Shown: positions 36,651 to 49,331, counted from the stretch's first letter. The stretch: DNA of 64,000 nt from Gemmatimonadales bacterium (GCA_025927545.1 JAICLE010000004.1:20979-84978); one strand, 5' to 3'. Notes: generated by a model not told the origin, from the sequence alone. Translations and numbers: made by a program.

Positions 36651-36654
<4 letters not shown>
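35986..36654 (+). CDS. Membrane-anchored hypothetical protein
   Basis: 222 aa starting at GTG 35986 within the thpR stop. One N-terminal TM (FRALGCLVLLALLVGAWLY) is followed by a Pro/Ala linker and a soluble alpha/beta region (LTPSEVASLLGSAL, LDNEVLVHARLRTAKLPKDA). The order of a TM followed by repeated beta strands resembles lipid-interacting periplasmic domains (LptC- or DUF2993-like), but I cannot match it to a family. Its stop overlaps the ATG of the NtrX-like gene (ATGA). Confidence 0.72.
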
Positions 36655-38014
<1,360 letters not shown>

Positions 38015-38018
<4 letters not shown>

Positions 38019-38518
38019 CCGAGCAGCCGAGGGACTGGGACCGCGAGCTGGCCGATGTCGACCGGGCTATCGCCAAGCAGGGGAGCGCCGGCCCCGGGGG
38101 CGCGCTCCCGGCGGGGCCGGCGCCGGCAACGAGAGTGCCGATCGTCCCGAGTGCGCACCCGGTCCGCAAACGATCGGTCGCGCTCACCTGGTTCTGGGTC
38201 GCGCTGGCCGTGGCGCTCGGCGTGGCCCTCGCGGTCTGGCCGTATCAGCGGGGTTGCGGACTGCAGCTCAGCTTCTTCCTCGGCGCGGCGGCCGTCACCG
38301 CCATCATCGCGCGTCTCGGGGCGCTCGCGAGCTGGTCACACCGCCGGGGGTTCGCCCACGTACTGTCGCTGCTCGTGATCCTGTGGGTCGGATTCGTCGC
38401 GCTGCGCGAGGTGCTGCCGCGGGTGGGGTACGCCAAAGTGAGCCGGAACTGGATGTGCGAAGCGGCGCCCACGGTGGCCGCCCCCGCCGCGCCGGCACCG
38501 GCGCCGGCAGCGCAGTAG
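38015..38518 (+). CDS. Two-to-three-TM membrane protein of unknown function
   Basis: 167 aa, starting at ATG 38015 within the stop of the response regulator (ATGA). A polar N-terminus with an Ala/Pro linker leads to hydrophobic segments LTWFWVALAVALGVALAVW, LSFFLGAAAVTAIIARLGA and VLSLLVILWVGFVAL. The C-terminus is an Ala/Pro run ([12 protein letters not shown]). No motif I recognise. Its position suggests a role linked to the regulator, but nothing in the sequence proves that. Confidence 0.7.
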
Positions 38519-38572
38519 CCCGACGGCGGACCCGCGGACGCGCGTCACCCTTTCTTCTCAACCTGGGATCGT

Positions 38573-40063
38573 ATGGCCAAGAGCTTTCGCAACTTCATCG
38601 GCGGCGAGTGGGTGGCGCCGGCCGGCGGCGCCTTCCTCGAGAATCGCAACCCGGCGGACACCGGTGATCTGATCGGCCGCTTCCCCGATTCGGACGCGCG
38701 CGATGTCACCAGGGCCGTCCGCTCGGCCAAGCGGGGCTTTGCCGCCTGGTCGAACACGCCGGCGCCGCAGCGCGGTGACGTGCTCCGCCGGGTCGGTGAC
38801 CTGATGGTCGAGCGCAAGGAGGCCATCGCCGACGCCATGTCCCGCGAGATGGGCAAGGTGCTCGCCGAGACCCGGGGCGACGTGCAGGAGGGAATCGACA
38901 CCGCCTACTACGCCGCGGGCGAGGGGCGCCGGCTCTTCGGCCGCACCGTCCCGTCCGAGCTCGGCGCCAAGTGGGCCATGAGCTGGCGCCGGCCGATCGG
39001 CGTCGTCGGCCTCATCACGCCGTTCAACTTCCCGATGGCGATCCCGACCTGGAAGATGTTTCCCGCGCTGCTGTGCGGAAACTCGGTGATCATCAAGCCG
39101 TCGGAAGACGTGCCGCACACCGTGCACCTGCTGGTCGAGATCCTGCTCGAGGCGGGGCTGCCGCCGGACGCGGTCCAGCTGGTGCATGGACGCGGCGAGA
39201 CGGTGGGCAAGGCACTCGTGGAGCACCCGGAGGTGCCGGTCATCTCCTTCACCGGATCCACCGCGACCGGTGCCATCATCGGCGAGACCTGCGGGCGCAT
39301 GCACAAGCGCCTCTCGCTGGAGATGGGCGGCAAGAACGCCATGATCGTCATGGACGATGCCGATCTCGACCTCGCTCTCGAGGGGGTGTTGTGGGGCGCG
39401 TTCGGCACCACCGGGCAGCGCTGCACGGCCACCAGTCGGCTCATCCTTCACCGGAAGGTGCACGACCGCTTCCTGCGCCGGCTGGTGGAGGCGGCAGAGG
39501 GGCTCCGGCTGGGCGACGGCCGGGCCGAGCGGACCGACGTCGGCCCGCTCATCCACGAGGCGTCGCGGGCCAACGTGGAGCGGTACGTCGAGATCGGTCG
39601 CGAGGAAGGCGCCGAGCTCCTGACGGGCGGCAAGGCACCGGGCGGCCGGCTGGCCGCCGGGTGGTTCTACCGGCCCACGGTGTTCGCCGGGGTGCGCGCG
39701 GGAAACCGCCTGGAGCAGGAGGAGATCTTCGGGCCGGTGCTGAGCGTGATCCGGGTGGGCTCGTTCGACGAAGCCGTGCGCGTCAACAACGGCGTGCGCT
39801 ACGGGCTCTCGAGCAGCGTCTACACGCGCGACGTGAACCTCGCATTCCGCGCGCTGCAGGCGCTCGACAATGGAATCACCTACATCAACGCGCCCACGAT
39901 CGGCGCGGAGGCGCATCTGCCGTTCGGCGGCGTGAAAGCCACCGGCAACGGGCATCGCGAGGGCGGCTGGGGAGTCTACGAGTTCTATTCGGAGACCAAG
40001 GTGGGCTACGTGGACTACTCGGGCCGGCTGCAGCGGGCCCAGATCGACACGTACGACGTGTAG
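38573..40063 (+). CDS. NAD(P)-dependent aldehyde dehydrogenase
   Basis: 496 aa, standard ALDH length. The cofactor-binding segment is VVGLITPFNFPMAIPTWKM and VIIKPSEDVP. The general base Glu lies in LEMGGKNAMIVMDDADLDL, the catalytic Cys in GTTGQRCTATSRL (about C284), and late motifs include EEIFGPVLSVIRV and LPFGGVKATGNGHREGG. The GRRLFGRTVPSE context is seen in ALDHs close to semialdehyde dehydrogenases, but the substrate cannot be fixed. It is followed by 198 nt of non-coding sequence before the sigma factor. Confidence 0.93.
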   Translation: MAKSFRNFIGGEWVAPAGGAFLENRNPADTGDLIGRFPDSDARDVTRAVRSAKRGFAAWSNTPAPQRGDVLRRVGDLMVERKEAIADAMSREMGKVLAETRGDVQEGIDTAYYAAGEGRRLFGRTVPSELGAKWAMSWRRPIGVVGLITPFNFPMAIPTWKMFPALLCGNSVIIKPSEDVPHTVHLLVEILLEAGLPPDAVQLVHGRGETVGKALVEHPEVPVISFTGSTATGAIIGETCGRMHKRLSLEMGGKNAMIVMDDADLDLALEGVLWGAFGTTGQRCTATSRLILHRKVHDRFLRRLVEAAEGLRLGDGRAERTDVGPLIHEASRANVERYVEIGREEGAELLTGGKAPGGRLAAGWFYRPTVFAGVRAGNRLEQEEIFGPVLSVIRVGSFDEAVRVNNGVRYGLSSSVYTRDVNLAFRALQALDNGITYINAPTIGAEAHLPFGGVKATGNGHREGGWGVYEFYSETKVGYVDYSGRLQRAQIDTYDV

Positions 40064-40261
40064 TGCACCGCACTGCACGTGTGATGGATGACCGGCGCGC
40101 GCGCCGCGGGCGCGGAAGCGGTTGCGCGGCGTCTGACCGGAGAGTAAGGTTCGTCAGGATTTTCGTCGTGAGTCGTAGTCTTATCGGTGTGGTGAGGGGT
40201 TGGGCCTGGCATGCCGCGCCGCTGCACGAGTCCCGCCCCATCCAGTCCGAGGTCGATTCGC

Positions 40262-41131
40262 ATGCGTCCAATGCAGGTTGGTGCCGGCCGGCGTGGTCCC
40301 TCGTTCGACGAGGGATCGCTGGATCAGTATCTCCGCGAGATCAGCAAGTATCCGCTGATTCCGCAGGAGGAGGAGGTGCGCCTCGCCCAGCGGATCCGCA
40401 CGGGCGAGGCGGAGGCGCTGGACAAGCTCGTGCGCAGCAATCTTCGCTTCGTGGTGTCGGTGGCCAAGAAATATCAGAACCAGGGCGTCTCGCTCGCCGA
40501 TCTCATCAACGAGGGCAACCTCGGGCTCATTCGCGCGGCGCACAAGTTTGACGAGACCAAGGGCATCAAGTTCATCTCGTACGCCGTCTGGTGGATCCGC
40601 CAGGCCATCCTGCAGGCGCTGGCCGAGCAGAGCCGCATCGTGCGGGTGCCGCTCAACCGCGCCGGGACGCTCCACCGGATCGGCAAGCGCTCTTCCGCGC
40701 TGCTCCAGGAGCTGGGGCGCGAGCCCACCCCGTCCGAGATCGCGGAGGGAATGGACATCTCGATGGAGGAGGTCCAGAAGACGCTCTCCATCTCCCAGAA
40801 CCATCTCTCGCTCGATGCGCCGCTCACTCCCGGTGAAGACAACAAGCTCCTCGACTACCTGCCCGACACCCAGAATCCGGGCCCTGACTCCGAGACCTTC
40901 GAGCATGCACTCACCGAGTCGATCGAAGAAGTGCTCTCGACCCTCAAGGAACGCGAGGCCAAGATCCTGCGGCTGTATTTCGGACTCGACGGTCCCGAGC
41001 CGATGACGCTCGAGGAAATCGGCAGCCTTCTCGGCATCACCCGCGAGCGGGTACGCCAGATCAAGGAGAAGGCGCTGAGCCGGCTCCGGCACGTGAGCCG
41101 GGCGCGGGCCCTGGAGAGCTTTCTCGCCTAG
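40262..41131 (+). CDS. rpoD: Primary-type (RpoD-like) sigma-70 factor lacking region 1.1
   Basis: 289 aa from ATG 40262 with GAGGT upstream. Region 1.2 is SLDQYLREISKYPLIPQEEE. Region 2 is complete (NLRFVVSVAKKYQNQGVSLA, DLINEGNLGLIRAAHKFDET and KFISYAVWWIRQAIL). Region 3 and region 4 follow (LTLEEIGSLLGITRERVRQIKEKAL). The short N-terminus makes it either a compact housekeeping sigma or a group 2 sigma; the excellent region 2.3-2.4 favours housekeeping-type promoter recognition. It shares the bases CTAG with the convergent metX stop. An AT-richer patch at 40150-40190 (including TAGTCTTATC) may hold its promoter. Confidence 0.92.
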   Translation: MRPMQVGAGRRGPSFDEGSLDQYLREISKYPLIPQEEEVRLAQRIRTGEAEALDKLVRSNLRFVVSVAKKYQNQGVSLADLINEGNLGLIRAAHKFDETKGIKFISYAVWWIRQAILQALAEQSRIVRVPLNRAGTLHRIGKRSSALLQELGREPTPSEIAEGMDISMEEVQKTLSISQNHLSLDAPLTPGEDNKLLDYLPDTQNPGPDSETFEHALTESIEEVLSTLKEREAKILRLYFGLDGPEPMTLEEIGSLLGITRERVRQIKEKALSRLRHVSRARALESFLA

Positions 41132-42187
41132 GTGCGCGCGGAGTGGGGAGCCGTACTCCGCAGTATTCCTTCCACCTGCTCCCACTCGATGAGGAACGCG
41201 TCGTGCCCCGCGACCGACGCGATCTCCCGGTATTCGGCCGCCGCGCCGGCCGTGCGGTAGGCCTGGGTCCAGCTTCGTACCTCCTGCGCCGGGTAGAGAA
41301 GGTCCGTGTCCACCCCCACGCCCACCACCGTTCCCACCCGCTCCGCCGTCTCGCGCGCGGCCTCGCCCAGATCGCCCATGTCATGCAGATCCATGGCGCG
41401 CATCAGCGCGACGTAACTCGCCGCGTCGAATCGCGCCACCAGTTTGTCGCCCTGTCGGCGGAGGTAGTGGTCGACGTCGAACCGACCCGGCGTGCGTGAT
41501 GAGACGCGGCCGAACCGGGTGTCGAACTCGATTCCGCTCCGGTAGGTGATCATCGCAAGCGCCCGTGCGGCGGCGAGACCAGCCGCCGGCCCCTCGCCGG
41601 GTGGGTAGCGTCCGCTCTGCCACCCGGGATCCGCCTCGATGGCCATGCGCTGCACGGTGTTCCAGGCGATCGCCTGGGGCGAGGTGGCCGTCGGCGCGGC
41701 GAACACCACCAGCCGGTCCACCGGGACACTCGAGTGGCGGCCCCATTCGAGCGCCACCATGCCGCCGAGCGATCCGCCGGTGGCGAGTGCGAGCCGTTCG
41801 ACACCGAGTTCGTCCAGAAGCGGCACGTGCGCCGCCGCGAGGTCCGCGGGGGTGAGGTCGGGGAAGGGTTCGTGGTGCGCGTCGGCCCATTCCCGGGGAC
41901 CGGTGGAACCGTAGCAGCTTCCCAGCAGGTTGGCCGAGACGACGGCATGCCGGGACGTGTCGAGTGCCTTGCCGGGCCCCAGCAACGGCCCCCACCACTG
42001 CTCCACGTCGGCACTGCCCGTGAGGGCGTGGAACACGAGAATCCAGCCGTTATCGCGCGCCGCCTCCGGATTGCCGACGACACGGTAGCGCAGCCGAAGC
42101 CCCCGAAGCACTCGCCCGTTGGCGGTGACGAAGGGGGCCAGCTCCAGATCGCGGGTGGACGGATGGCCCCCGATGGCGTGCGGCGGT

Positions 42188-42204
<17 letters not shown>
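41128..42204 (-). CDS. metX: Homoserine O-acetyltransferase (alpha/beta hydrolase)
   Basis: 358 aa from ATG 42204, overlapping the aspartokinase stop by 17 nt; the 422-aa ORF start is too far upstream. The acyl-transferase elements are LRYRVVGNPEA, VFHALTGSADVEQWW, NLLGSCYGSTGP, the nucleophile elbow GGSLGGMVALEWG (about S150) and the terminal His in VAGHDAFLIEW. It acylates homoserine, normally with acetyl-CoA, providing the substrate of MetY encoded in the same operon. Succinyl specificity is possible but less common in this branch. Confidence 0.93.
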
Positions 42205-44703
<2,499 letters not shown>

Positions 44704-44826
44704 CTACGAGCCGCTTCCGCCCGCGTGCGCCGACGACGCCGGCCGCCCCGAAAGGGGGGGACAGGGAATCATTCGACAACACATCTGACGGTACGTGGCG
44801 CAGTACATGGCAGGGCGGCAGCGCAT
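44704..44826 (-). CDS. Predicted Cys/Met-rich leader peptide of the met operon
   Basis: 40 codons from ATG 44826, with a GGGAAG purine stretch about 7 nt upstream. The first 22 residues (MRCRPAMYCATYRQMCCRMI plus PC) contain 5 Cys and 4 Met, including a tandem Cys-Cys. The rest is bland (PLSGRPASSAHAGGSGS). The stop codon lies 18 nt upstream of the terminator stem. The longer ORF-track version from GTG 44934 would begin inside the aptamer and is less likely. Leader peptides rich in the end-product amino acid are the hallmark of translation-coupled attenuation. Translation of this ORF has not been shown; the clustering of rare Cys and Met codons is the evidence. Confidence 0.62.
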   Translation of the reverse strand: MRCRPAMYCATYRQMCCRMIPCPPLSGRPASSAHAGGSGS

Positions 44827-44869
44827 GGCGATCTTCCCGGGATCAAGCGTCGGCGAGGGCAAAGCACAA

Positions 44870-44899
44870 CGCCCTCCGGCCTGGTGCGCGCGGAGGGCG
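44870..44899 (-). other. GC-rich hairpin just downstream of the SAM-II aptamer
   Basis: A perfect 9-bp stem (CGCCCTCCG / CGGAGGGCG on the minus strand, 12-nt loop) begins 11 nt after the aptamer core and is followed by TTGTGCTTTG. The tail is too T-poor for a good terminator. It may be part of the riboswitch expression platform, or a pause hairpin that lets the ribosome load on the leader ORF. Confidence 0.55.
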
Positions 44900-44910
44900 A
44901 TCGTCCGGCG

Positions 44911-44983
44911 CTTTAGCTCTTTGGTTTGCCCCACCGGAGGTCCGGTGCGCAGGCGGGAGCAAGTGGCCTTAAATCAACCGCCG
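44911..44983 (-). promoter_or_regulatory. SAM-II riboswitch aptamer
   Basis: Reading the minus strand, P1 is GGCGG (44979-44983) paired with CCGCC (44952-44956). The P1 loop carries the two conserved words TTGATTTAAGGC and ACTTGCTC. After an extra hairpin (CACCGG-ACCT-CCGGTG) comes GAGCTAAAGCGCC. The pseudoknot pairs TTGCTC with GAGC(T)AA and GGC with GCGCC. GATTTAA, TTGC and GCTAAA are the invariant blocks of SAM-II, which binds S-adenosylmethionine and normally precedes metA, metX or metY-type genes. The position in front of metY-metX and the promoter placing the RNA 5' end at the aptamer edge both support the call. Confidence 0.88.
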
Positions 44984-44990
44984 GCCGGAA

Positions 44991-45019
44991 AGACTAGCGG
45001 CCGGGCAAAGGCTTGTCAA
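44991..45019 (-). promoter_or_regulatory. Sigma-70 promoter of the met operon
   Basis: On the minus strand a perfect -35 TTGACA (45014-45019) and -10 TAGTCT (44991-44996) are separated by exactly 17 nt. The start of transcription would fall near 44984, at the first base of the SAM-II aptamer. This is the best promoter in the window. Confidence 0.85.
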
Positions 45020-45091
45020 GCACGGGAGCCGGGGTAATCCTTCCCGCATTCGGCCGCACCCCTCGGTCTTCCCCCACCTTCGCGCGCGCTC

Positions 45092-45595
45092 ATGGCCAGC
45101 AATCCCTCGTTCGACGTGTCCACCGGCGCCGACCTCCAGGAGGTCGACAACGCGGTCAATCAGGCGCTGAAGGAGATCGGCCAGCGCTACGACTTCAAGG
45201 GCACCCACTGTGTGATCGAGTTCGACCGCCCGTCCGCGGAGATCCGCCTCGCGGCCGACGACGAGTTCCGGATGGACGCGCTGCTGGACGTGCTGCAGAC
45301 CCGGATGATCAAGCGCGGTGTCCCGGTGAAGAACCTCGATGTCGGCGAGGTGGTGCCGGCCACGGGGCAATCGGTCCGGCGGACGGTCAAGCTGACGCAG
45401 GGGATCCCGCAGGACGCCGCCAGGAGGATCATCAAGGCGATCAAGGAGGGCGGCTTCAAGAAGGCGCAGGCGACGATCCAGGGCGACGAGATCCGCGTGG
45501 CCGCCCCGTCGCGCGACGAGCTGCAATCGATTATCGCGTTCCTGAGGGCCCAGGATTTCGGGATCGAGCTCAACTTTGGCAACTATCGCGGCTGA
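45092..45595 (+). CDS. yajQ: YajQ family nucleotide-binding protein
   Basis: 167 aa, typical length. It starts NPSFDVSTGADLQEVDNAVN and contains RYDFKGTHCVIEF, the VRRTVKLTQGIPQD segment and the ending FGIELNFGNYRG, all standard for YajQ. Family members bind nucleotides or RNA; a cyclic-di-GMP effector role is reported in some Proteobacteria. It is divergent from the met operon and followed closely by the SpoIID-like gene. Confidence 0.93.
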   Translation: MASNPSFDVSTGADLQEVDNAVNQALKEIGQRYDFKGTHCVIEFDRPSAEIRLAADDEFRMDALLDVLQTRMIKRGVPVKNLDVGEVVPATGQSVRRTVKLTQGIPQDAARRIIKAIKEGGFKKAQATIQGDEIRVAAPSRDELQSIIAFLRAQDFGIELNFGNYRG

Positions 45596-45611
45596 GTGCC
45601 GCGGCCGGCGC

Positions 45612-46958
45612 GTGCTGGCGCGTTGGGGCGGCGTGGTCGTGGGGGCCGCCGCGGCCGTCGCCGTCGTCGTGGCGAGCTGTTCTCCATCGGCGCCGCCGCC
45701 GAGCCCGGCGCCGGCAGCACCGCCCGCCCCGGGGCCCGAGGCAACGCGGGCGCCCGCGCCGGCGCCACCCGCCGCACCGACCATCCGGCCGACGCCGTCC
45801 GGCACAGGCGAACCGGTGGTTCGGGTGGGCCTCGTGGTGGGCGCGTCGTCTGCGACCATCGCCGGGGCGGCGGGCCTCAGCGTGAGCGACCCCTCGGGCG
45901 CACGCCTCGCGGAGATCCCGGCCGGCGAGGTCTGGCGGGTGACGCTCAGCGGCACCACCGGACTCGTGGCCACGTCGCCCGGTGGGGCCGCCATCGCGCC
46001 GTCCGAGGTGCTCGAGGTCGCGTCACCCGATCCCGGCGCGCTGGTGCAGGTGAACGGGCGCCCCTACCGCGGCGCCGTCACCGCGCTGCGCGTCGGCACC
46101 GGGCTCACGGTCGTGGACCGGTTGCCGCTCGAGTCCTACCTCGCCGGCGTCGTCTCGGCCGAGATGGGGCGCAGGAGCGCCGTCGAGCAGGAAGCGTTGC
46201 GCGCGCAGGCGATCGTCTCCCGGACCTACGCCCTCCGGAATCTCCGCCGCTGGAACGCGCAGGGGTTCGACTTCTACGCCTCGGTCGCGGATCAGGTGTA
46301 CGGCGGCGCGGGAGCGGAGACGCCGGAGGGCGGCGAGGCCGTGCAGGTCACGCGGGGACAGGTCCTGACCTACGGCGGTGCGCCGATCGACGCCTTCTTC
46401 TATTCGACGTGTGGCGGCCGAACCGCGGAGGGCACCGAAGTCTTCCGCGCCGCCGACCGACCCTACCTCCGGTCCGTCGCCGACGCCGCCCCCGATGGTT
46501 CCGTCTACTGCAGCATCTCGCCCCGCTACCGCTGGCACGAGGAGTGGACGGGCGAGGCGCTCCGCGCGACGTTGCGGCGGACGCTGCCCGCCACCGCCGA
46601 CGTGCCGGGTGGGGAAATTCGCGAGGTGCGCGATGTCCGCGTGGCCGCTCGCACCGCGTCCGGCAGGGTGGGCCGGCTCAGCATCGGGCTCGGCGGGGGA
46701 GACGTGGAGGTCGAGGGCCCGAGCGTGCGGCGCGTCCTGACCTCCGCGTCGGGCGAGATCCTCCGGAGCGCGGCCTTCACGCTGACGGTCACGGGCGCCG
46801 GGCGCCGCGTCACCCGGCTCGCCGTCGACGGGGCCGGTGCCGGCCACGGCGTCGGTTTCTGCCAGTGGGGGGCCGTTGGCCGCTCGCGGGCGGGGCAGGA
46901 CCACGAGCACATCCTCGCCGCGTACTATCCTGGCGCGGTGCTCGAGCGACTCTACTGA
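45612..46958 (+). CDS. SpoIID/LytB domain lipoprotein
   Basis: 448 aa from GTG 45612, which gives a compact lipoprotein signal ending VVVASC; TTG 45576 overlapping yajQ is the alternative. A Pro/Ala-rich linker follows the Cys. The SpoIID core contains LPLESYLAGVVSAEMGRRSA with the catalytic Glu, ALRAQAIVSRTYAL, FYSTCGGRTAEGTEVF and the final GHGVGFCQWGAVGRSRAGQD. SpoIID is a peptidoglycan lytic transglycosylase in sporulating Firmicutes; in non-sporulating Gram-negatives related proteins are thought to trim cell wall. The operon continues into the oxidoreductase. Confidence 0.88.
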   Translation: MLARWGGVVVGAAAAVAVVVASCSPSAPPPSPAPAAPPAPGPEATRAPAPAPPAAPTIRPTPSGTGEPVVRVGLVVGASSATIAGAAGLSVSDPSGARLAEIPAGEVWRVTLSGTTGLVATSPGGAAIAPSEVLEVASPDPGALVQVNGRPYRGAVTALRVGTGLTVVDRLPLESYLAGVVSAEMGRRSAVEQEALRAQAIVSRTYALRNLRRWNAQGFDFYASVADQVYGGAGAETPEGGEAVQVTRGQVLTYGGAPIDAFFYSTCGGRTAEGTEVFRAADRPYLRSVADAAPDGSVYCSISPRYRWHEEWTGEALRATLRRTLPATADVPGGEIREVRDVRVAARTASGRVGRLSIGLGGGDVEVEGPSVRRVLTSASGEILRSAAFTLTVTGAGRRVTRLAVDGAGAGHGVGFCQWGAVGRSRAGQDHEHILAAYYPGAVLERLY

Positions 46959-46974
46959 TGAAGGAGGCAGCCGC

Positions 46975-48003
46975 ATGACCGCCAGCCGGACCACGAGCGA
47001 GCGCCTGCGGGTCGGGATCATCGGCGGCGGGGCGATCGCCCAGGTTGCCCACCTGCCGGTGCTGAAGAAGCTCAAGACGGTCGAGGTGCAGGCTATCTGC
47101 GACACCGACCTGCCCAAGGCCCGGGCGCTCGCCGACCGGTTCGGAGTCAAGGACGCGCTGGATGACATCGAGGATCTGCTGCGGAACGAGGAGCTGGACG
47201 CGGTGGTCATCTCCTCTCCGAATCATCTGCACGAGGCGCACGTCCTTGCCGCCCTGTCCGCCGATCTCCACGTTCTGGTCGAGAAACCCCTGACCGTCAC
47301 CTCCGCGAGCGTCCAGCGGATTCTCAAGGCGGCCGAGAAGCGCGACCGGATCGTCATGGTGGGGATGAACCATCGCTACCGCCCCGACGTGCAGATCGTG
47401 CGGAGCTTCGTCCAGAGCGGAGAGCTGGGGCGCATCGAGAGCGTGCGGGGGAGCTGGCACATCTTCCGTCCCAGCCGGAATCAGCTCGGCTGGCGCCAGC
47501 GCCGCGATCTGGCGGGCGGCGGCGCGATGCTCGACCTCGGGCTCTCGGTCCTCGACCTCGGCCTGTGGCTCGGTGGCACGCCGGCGCCGGTCCGCGTCAG
47601 CGCGTGCCTCGACAGCGTGGGGCGTGAGCGCGCGGTGGAACAGAGCGGCAGCGCCTTCGTGGTGTGCGAGAACGGCATGTCGCTCTTCGTGGACGTGACG
47701 TGGCACCACCTCGGCGAGGGCGAACGGTTCGGCGTGGGCCTCCGCGGCAGCAAGGGCACGGCGGCCATCAATCCGCTCACCGTCTGGAAGGAGATGAACG
47801 GGATGCCGATGGATGTGTCGCCCACCGCGTCGGGGAGTCGCGAGAACGCGTTCACCGCGTCGTTCCGCGCCGAGTGGGCGCACTTCGAAGCCGCCATCGC
47901 GGGCGAGGCCAAGCTGGCGCCGCTGCAGGATCATCTGGTGCTCCACCGGATTCTCGATGCGATCTACAAATCGGCGGAGGAGGGGCGGGACGTGGTCCTA
48001 TGA
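46975..48003 (+). CDS. Gfo/Idh/MocA family oxidoreductase
   Basis: 342 aa from ATG 46975, preceded by AAGGAGG. The Rossmann start is RVGIIGGGAIAQVAHLPVL; DAVVISSPNHLHEAHVLAAL and LVEKPLTVT (the EKP motif with the conserved Lys) follow. The C-terminal domain contains GGAMLDLGLSVLDLGLWLGG. These enzymes oxidise or reduce sugars and related compounds with NAD(P); the substrate is unknown. The stop overlaps the next ATG (ATGA). Confidence 0.92.
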   Translation: MTASRTTSERLRVGIIGGGAIAQVAHLPVLKKLKTVEVQAICDTDLPKARALADRFGVKDALDDIEDLLRNEELDAVVISSPNHLHEAHVLAALSADLHVLVEKPLTVTSASVQRILKAAEKRDRIVMVGMNHRYRPDVQIVRSFVQSGELGRIESVRGSWHIFRPSRNQLGWRQRRDLAGGGAMLDLGLSVLDLGLWLGGTPAPVRVSACLDSVGRERAVEQSGSAFVVCENGMSLFVDVTWHHLGEGERFGVGLRGSKGTAAINPLTVWKEMNGMPMDVSPTASGSRENAFTASFRAEWAHFEAAIAGEAKLAPLQDHLVLHRILDAIYKSAEEGRDVVL

Positions 48004-49331
48004 GGGAAACGCGCTCCGCACGGCGGCGGCCGGCGGCGTTTGCGCGCCGGGCGACGCTGGTGCTGCTGCTGACGCTGTGTGGTCCGGTTCCGGATCTGCC
48101 GGGGCAGGCGCCCCCGCCATCCGGGCTCACCGTTTACCTCATGACCTTCGGGCCGGGCCGCCAGGTCTGGGAGCGGTTTGGGCACAATGCGCTCTGGATC
48201 CACGATCCGGTCCACGGCACCGACGAAGCCTACAACTACGGTCTGTTCGACTTTCACCAGGAGAACTTCGTCCTGCGCTTCGTGCGTGGGCAGATGTGGT
48301 ACTGGATGGCGGGCTTCCCGGCGCAGCAGTACGTGGACCAGTACGAGCGCGACAATCGCTCGGTCTGGGTGCAGGAGCTCGAGCTCCCGCCCCGCGCCAG
48401 AATCCAGCTTCAGGAGCTCCTCCAGTGGAACGCGGAGCCCGAGCACCGCTTCTATCACTACGACTACTACCGCGACAACTGCTCCACCCGCGTCAGGGAC
48501 GCGCTCGACCGGGTGCTGAACGGCGCGTTGCGCCAGCAGACCGCCGGCGTGCCCTCGGGCACCACTTACCGGTTCCACACCCTGCGCCTCACGGCCAACG
48601 AGCCGCTCGTTTTCACCGGACTCCTGCTCGCCCTCGGCGAAGGCGTGGATCGACCGATCTCCGCCTGGGAGGAAATGTTCCTTCCCATGGCGATGCGGGA
48701 CCACGTGCGCCGGGTGACGCTCCCGGGACCGGGCGGCACGCGCGTGCCGCTGGTGCGGTCCGAGCGGACGATCTTCGAGTCCTCCGCGCCCGTGCCGCCG
48801 GCTCGGCCGCCGTCCTGGGTGCCGTGGTACCTGGTTCTGGGCGCGGCTATCGGCGGCGGCGCGCTGCTCCTGGCACGCAGTGCGCGGCGCTCCGCCGCGG
48901 CGCGGTTCGGCTTCATGACGATCGTCGGCGGGTGGGCGATCCTGGCAGGGCTCGCCGGGCTGCTGCTCGCCGGTCTCTGGGGGCTCACCGACCACGCGAT
49001 GGCCGCGCACAACGAGAACCTGTTGCAGTTGAATCCGCTCGCGCTGCTGCTGCTCCCCGCGATGCGTGCGGCCCTGGCAGGGAAGCCCGCCGGGCGGTTC
49101 TACCGCGGCGCGGCGCTGCTCGTTGCCGGGGTGTCCGTCCTCGGCCTGGCGCTGAAGCTGCTACCGGGATTCGATCAGGTGAACGGGCCGATCATCGCAC
49201 TCGCGGTTCCGGCGCAGGTGGGTATCGCGGCTGCTTTCGGCCGGCTGCGGGTCGGTGGCCCAGGTGCGGCTACGCTCCCCGCTCGCGCGGCGGTCCGCCC
49301 CGTGTCTCAGGCAGTTCCGGGCAGGCGTTGA
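48000..49331 (+). CDS. DUF4105 (Lnb-like) membrane protein
   Basis: 443 aa from ATG 48000. A signal peptide (ATLVLLLTLCGPVPDLPGQA) precedes the DUF4105 core: VYLMTFGPGRQVWERFGHNA, YNYGLFDFHQENF and the conserved YRDNCSTRVRDALD. Four TM helices follow from about residue 275 on. DUF4105 resembles the N-terminal domain of lacto-N-biosidase and is common in Bacteroidota and Gemmatimonadota; a role in envelope peptidase or hydrolase chemistry is suspected, not shown. The conserved Cys and His make an NlpC/P60-like papain fold plausible. Confidence 0.82.
   Translation: MRETRSARRRPAAFARRATLVLLLTLCGPVPDLPGQAPPPSGLTVYLMTFGPGRQVWERFGHNALWIHDPVHGTDEAYNYGLFDFHQENFVLRFVRGQMWYWMAGFPAQQYVDQYERDNRSVWVQELELPPRARIQLQELLQWNAEPEHRFYHYDYYRDNCSTRVRDALDRVLNGALRQQTAGVPSGTTYRFHTLRLTANEPLVFTGLLLALGEGVDRPISAWEEMFLPMAMRDHVRRVTLPGPGGTRVPLVRSERTIFESSAPVPPARPPSWVPWYLVLGAAIGGGALLLARSARRSAAARFGFMTIVGGWAILAGLAGLLLAGLWGLTDHAMAAHNENLLQLNPLALLLLPAMRAALAGKPAGRFYRGAALLVAGVSVLGLALKLLPGFDQVNGPIIALAVPAQVGIAAAFGRLRVGGPGAATLPARAAVRPVSQAVPGRR

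Noticed and set aside
44704-44934. 76-aa version of the met leader ORF starting at GTG 44934
   Set aside because: The start lies inside the SAM-II aptamer hairpin with no sensible RBS; the ATG at 44826 has a purine-rich site and begins exactly at the Cys/Met-rich segment.
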